From Lobulomyces angularis (Eukaryota > Chytridiomycota > Chytridiomycetes > Lobulomycetales > Lobulomycetaceae): a stretch of 18,597 nt of DNA. The notes below the pieces were generated by a model. It ran no database searches and was not told the origin of the DNA. It saw nothing but the letters and a program-made list of their open reading frames with translations. The translations under genes were made by a program, and so were the position numbers. Shown piece by piece: positions 18,594-18,597 of this stretch. Position 1 is the stretch's first letter, and the number at the start of each line of letters is the position of its first letter. Location of the stretch: the NCBI GenBank assembly GCA_027604685.1, contig JADHYX010000423.1, positions 1 through 18,597 on the forward strand, given 5' to 3'.

Positions 18594-18597
18594 CTTT

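Noticed and set aside
1..18597. CRISPR arrays, bacterial operons, ribosome binding sites or phage genes
   Set aside because: The genes are spliced and eukaryotic; no regularly spaced conserved repeats with unique spacers were seen.

Overview
The window is eukaryotic nuclear DNA and most likely from a fungus. It is very AT-rich, with long A and T homopolymers. The protein genes are broken by short GT-AG introns: 40 modelled, 43 to 155 nt. The fungal assignment rests on three genes: a GATA factor with the N-terminal module of AreA-type nitrogen regulators, an Slm1/Slm2-like F-BAR/PH protein, and a secreted M28 aminopeptidase of the fungal LAP type. The homopolymer-rich base composition would suit an early-diverging lineage, but I cannot name one. 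The modelled genes use TAA or TGA stops and read cleanly in the standard code.

Layout, left to right. 169-1182 (+): a small five-exon hypothetical protein with one WD-repeat-like segment. 1465-3119 (-): a complete secreted M28 leucine aminopeptidase, convergent with the first gene. 3120-5874: a long region with no confident gene and fewer homopolymers than the other spacers; it holds a degenerate ~31-bp tandem repeat, short open-frame fragments and, at its right end, a small cluster of GATA-type sites. 5875-7764 (+): a two-finger GATA transcription factor. 8572-10629 (+): an Slm1/Slm2-like F-BAR plus PH protein. 11073-11700 (+): an unrecognised acidic-then-basic protein with a KEN box. 12572-14554 (+): inositol-3-phosphate synthase (INO1), complete. 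15505-18043 (+): a 14-exon PhoD-like phosphatase-domain protein. 18521-18593 (+): tRNA-Ala(AGC) at the window edge.

There is no operon logic; each gene has its own spacer. Two genes touch phosphoinositide biology: INO1 makes the inositol precursor, and Slm-type PH domains bind PI(4,5)P2 at the plasma membrane. A nitrogen-type GATA factor beside a secreted aminopeptidase, which shares its upstream region in divergent orientation, is a plausible regulator-target pair, but that is inference. I found no clearly new system. The points most worth a second look are the GATA finger duplication with its intron, the KEN-box protein, and the gene-poor 3.1-5.9 kb region.
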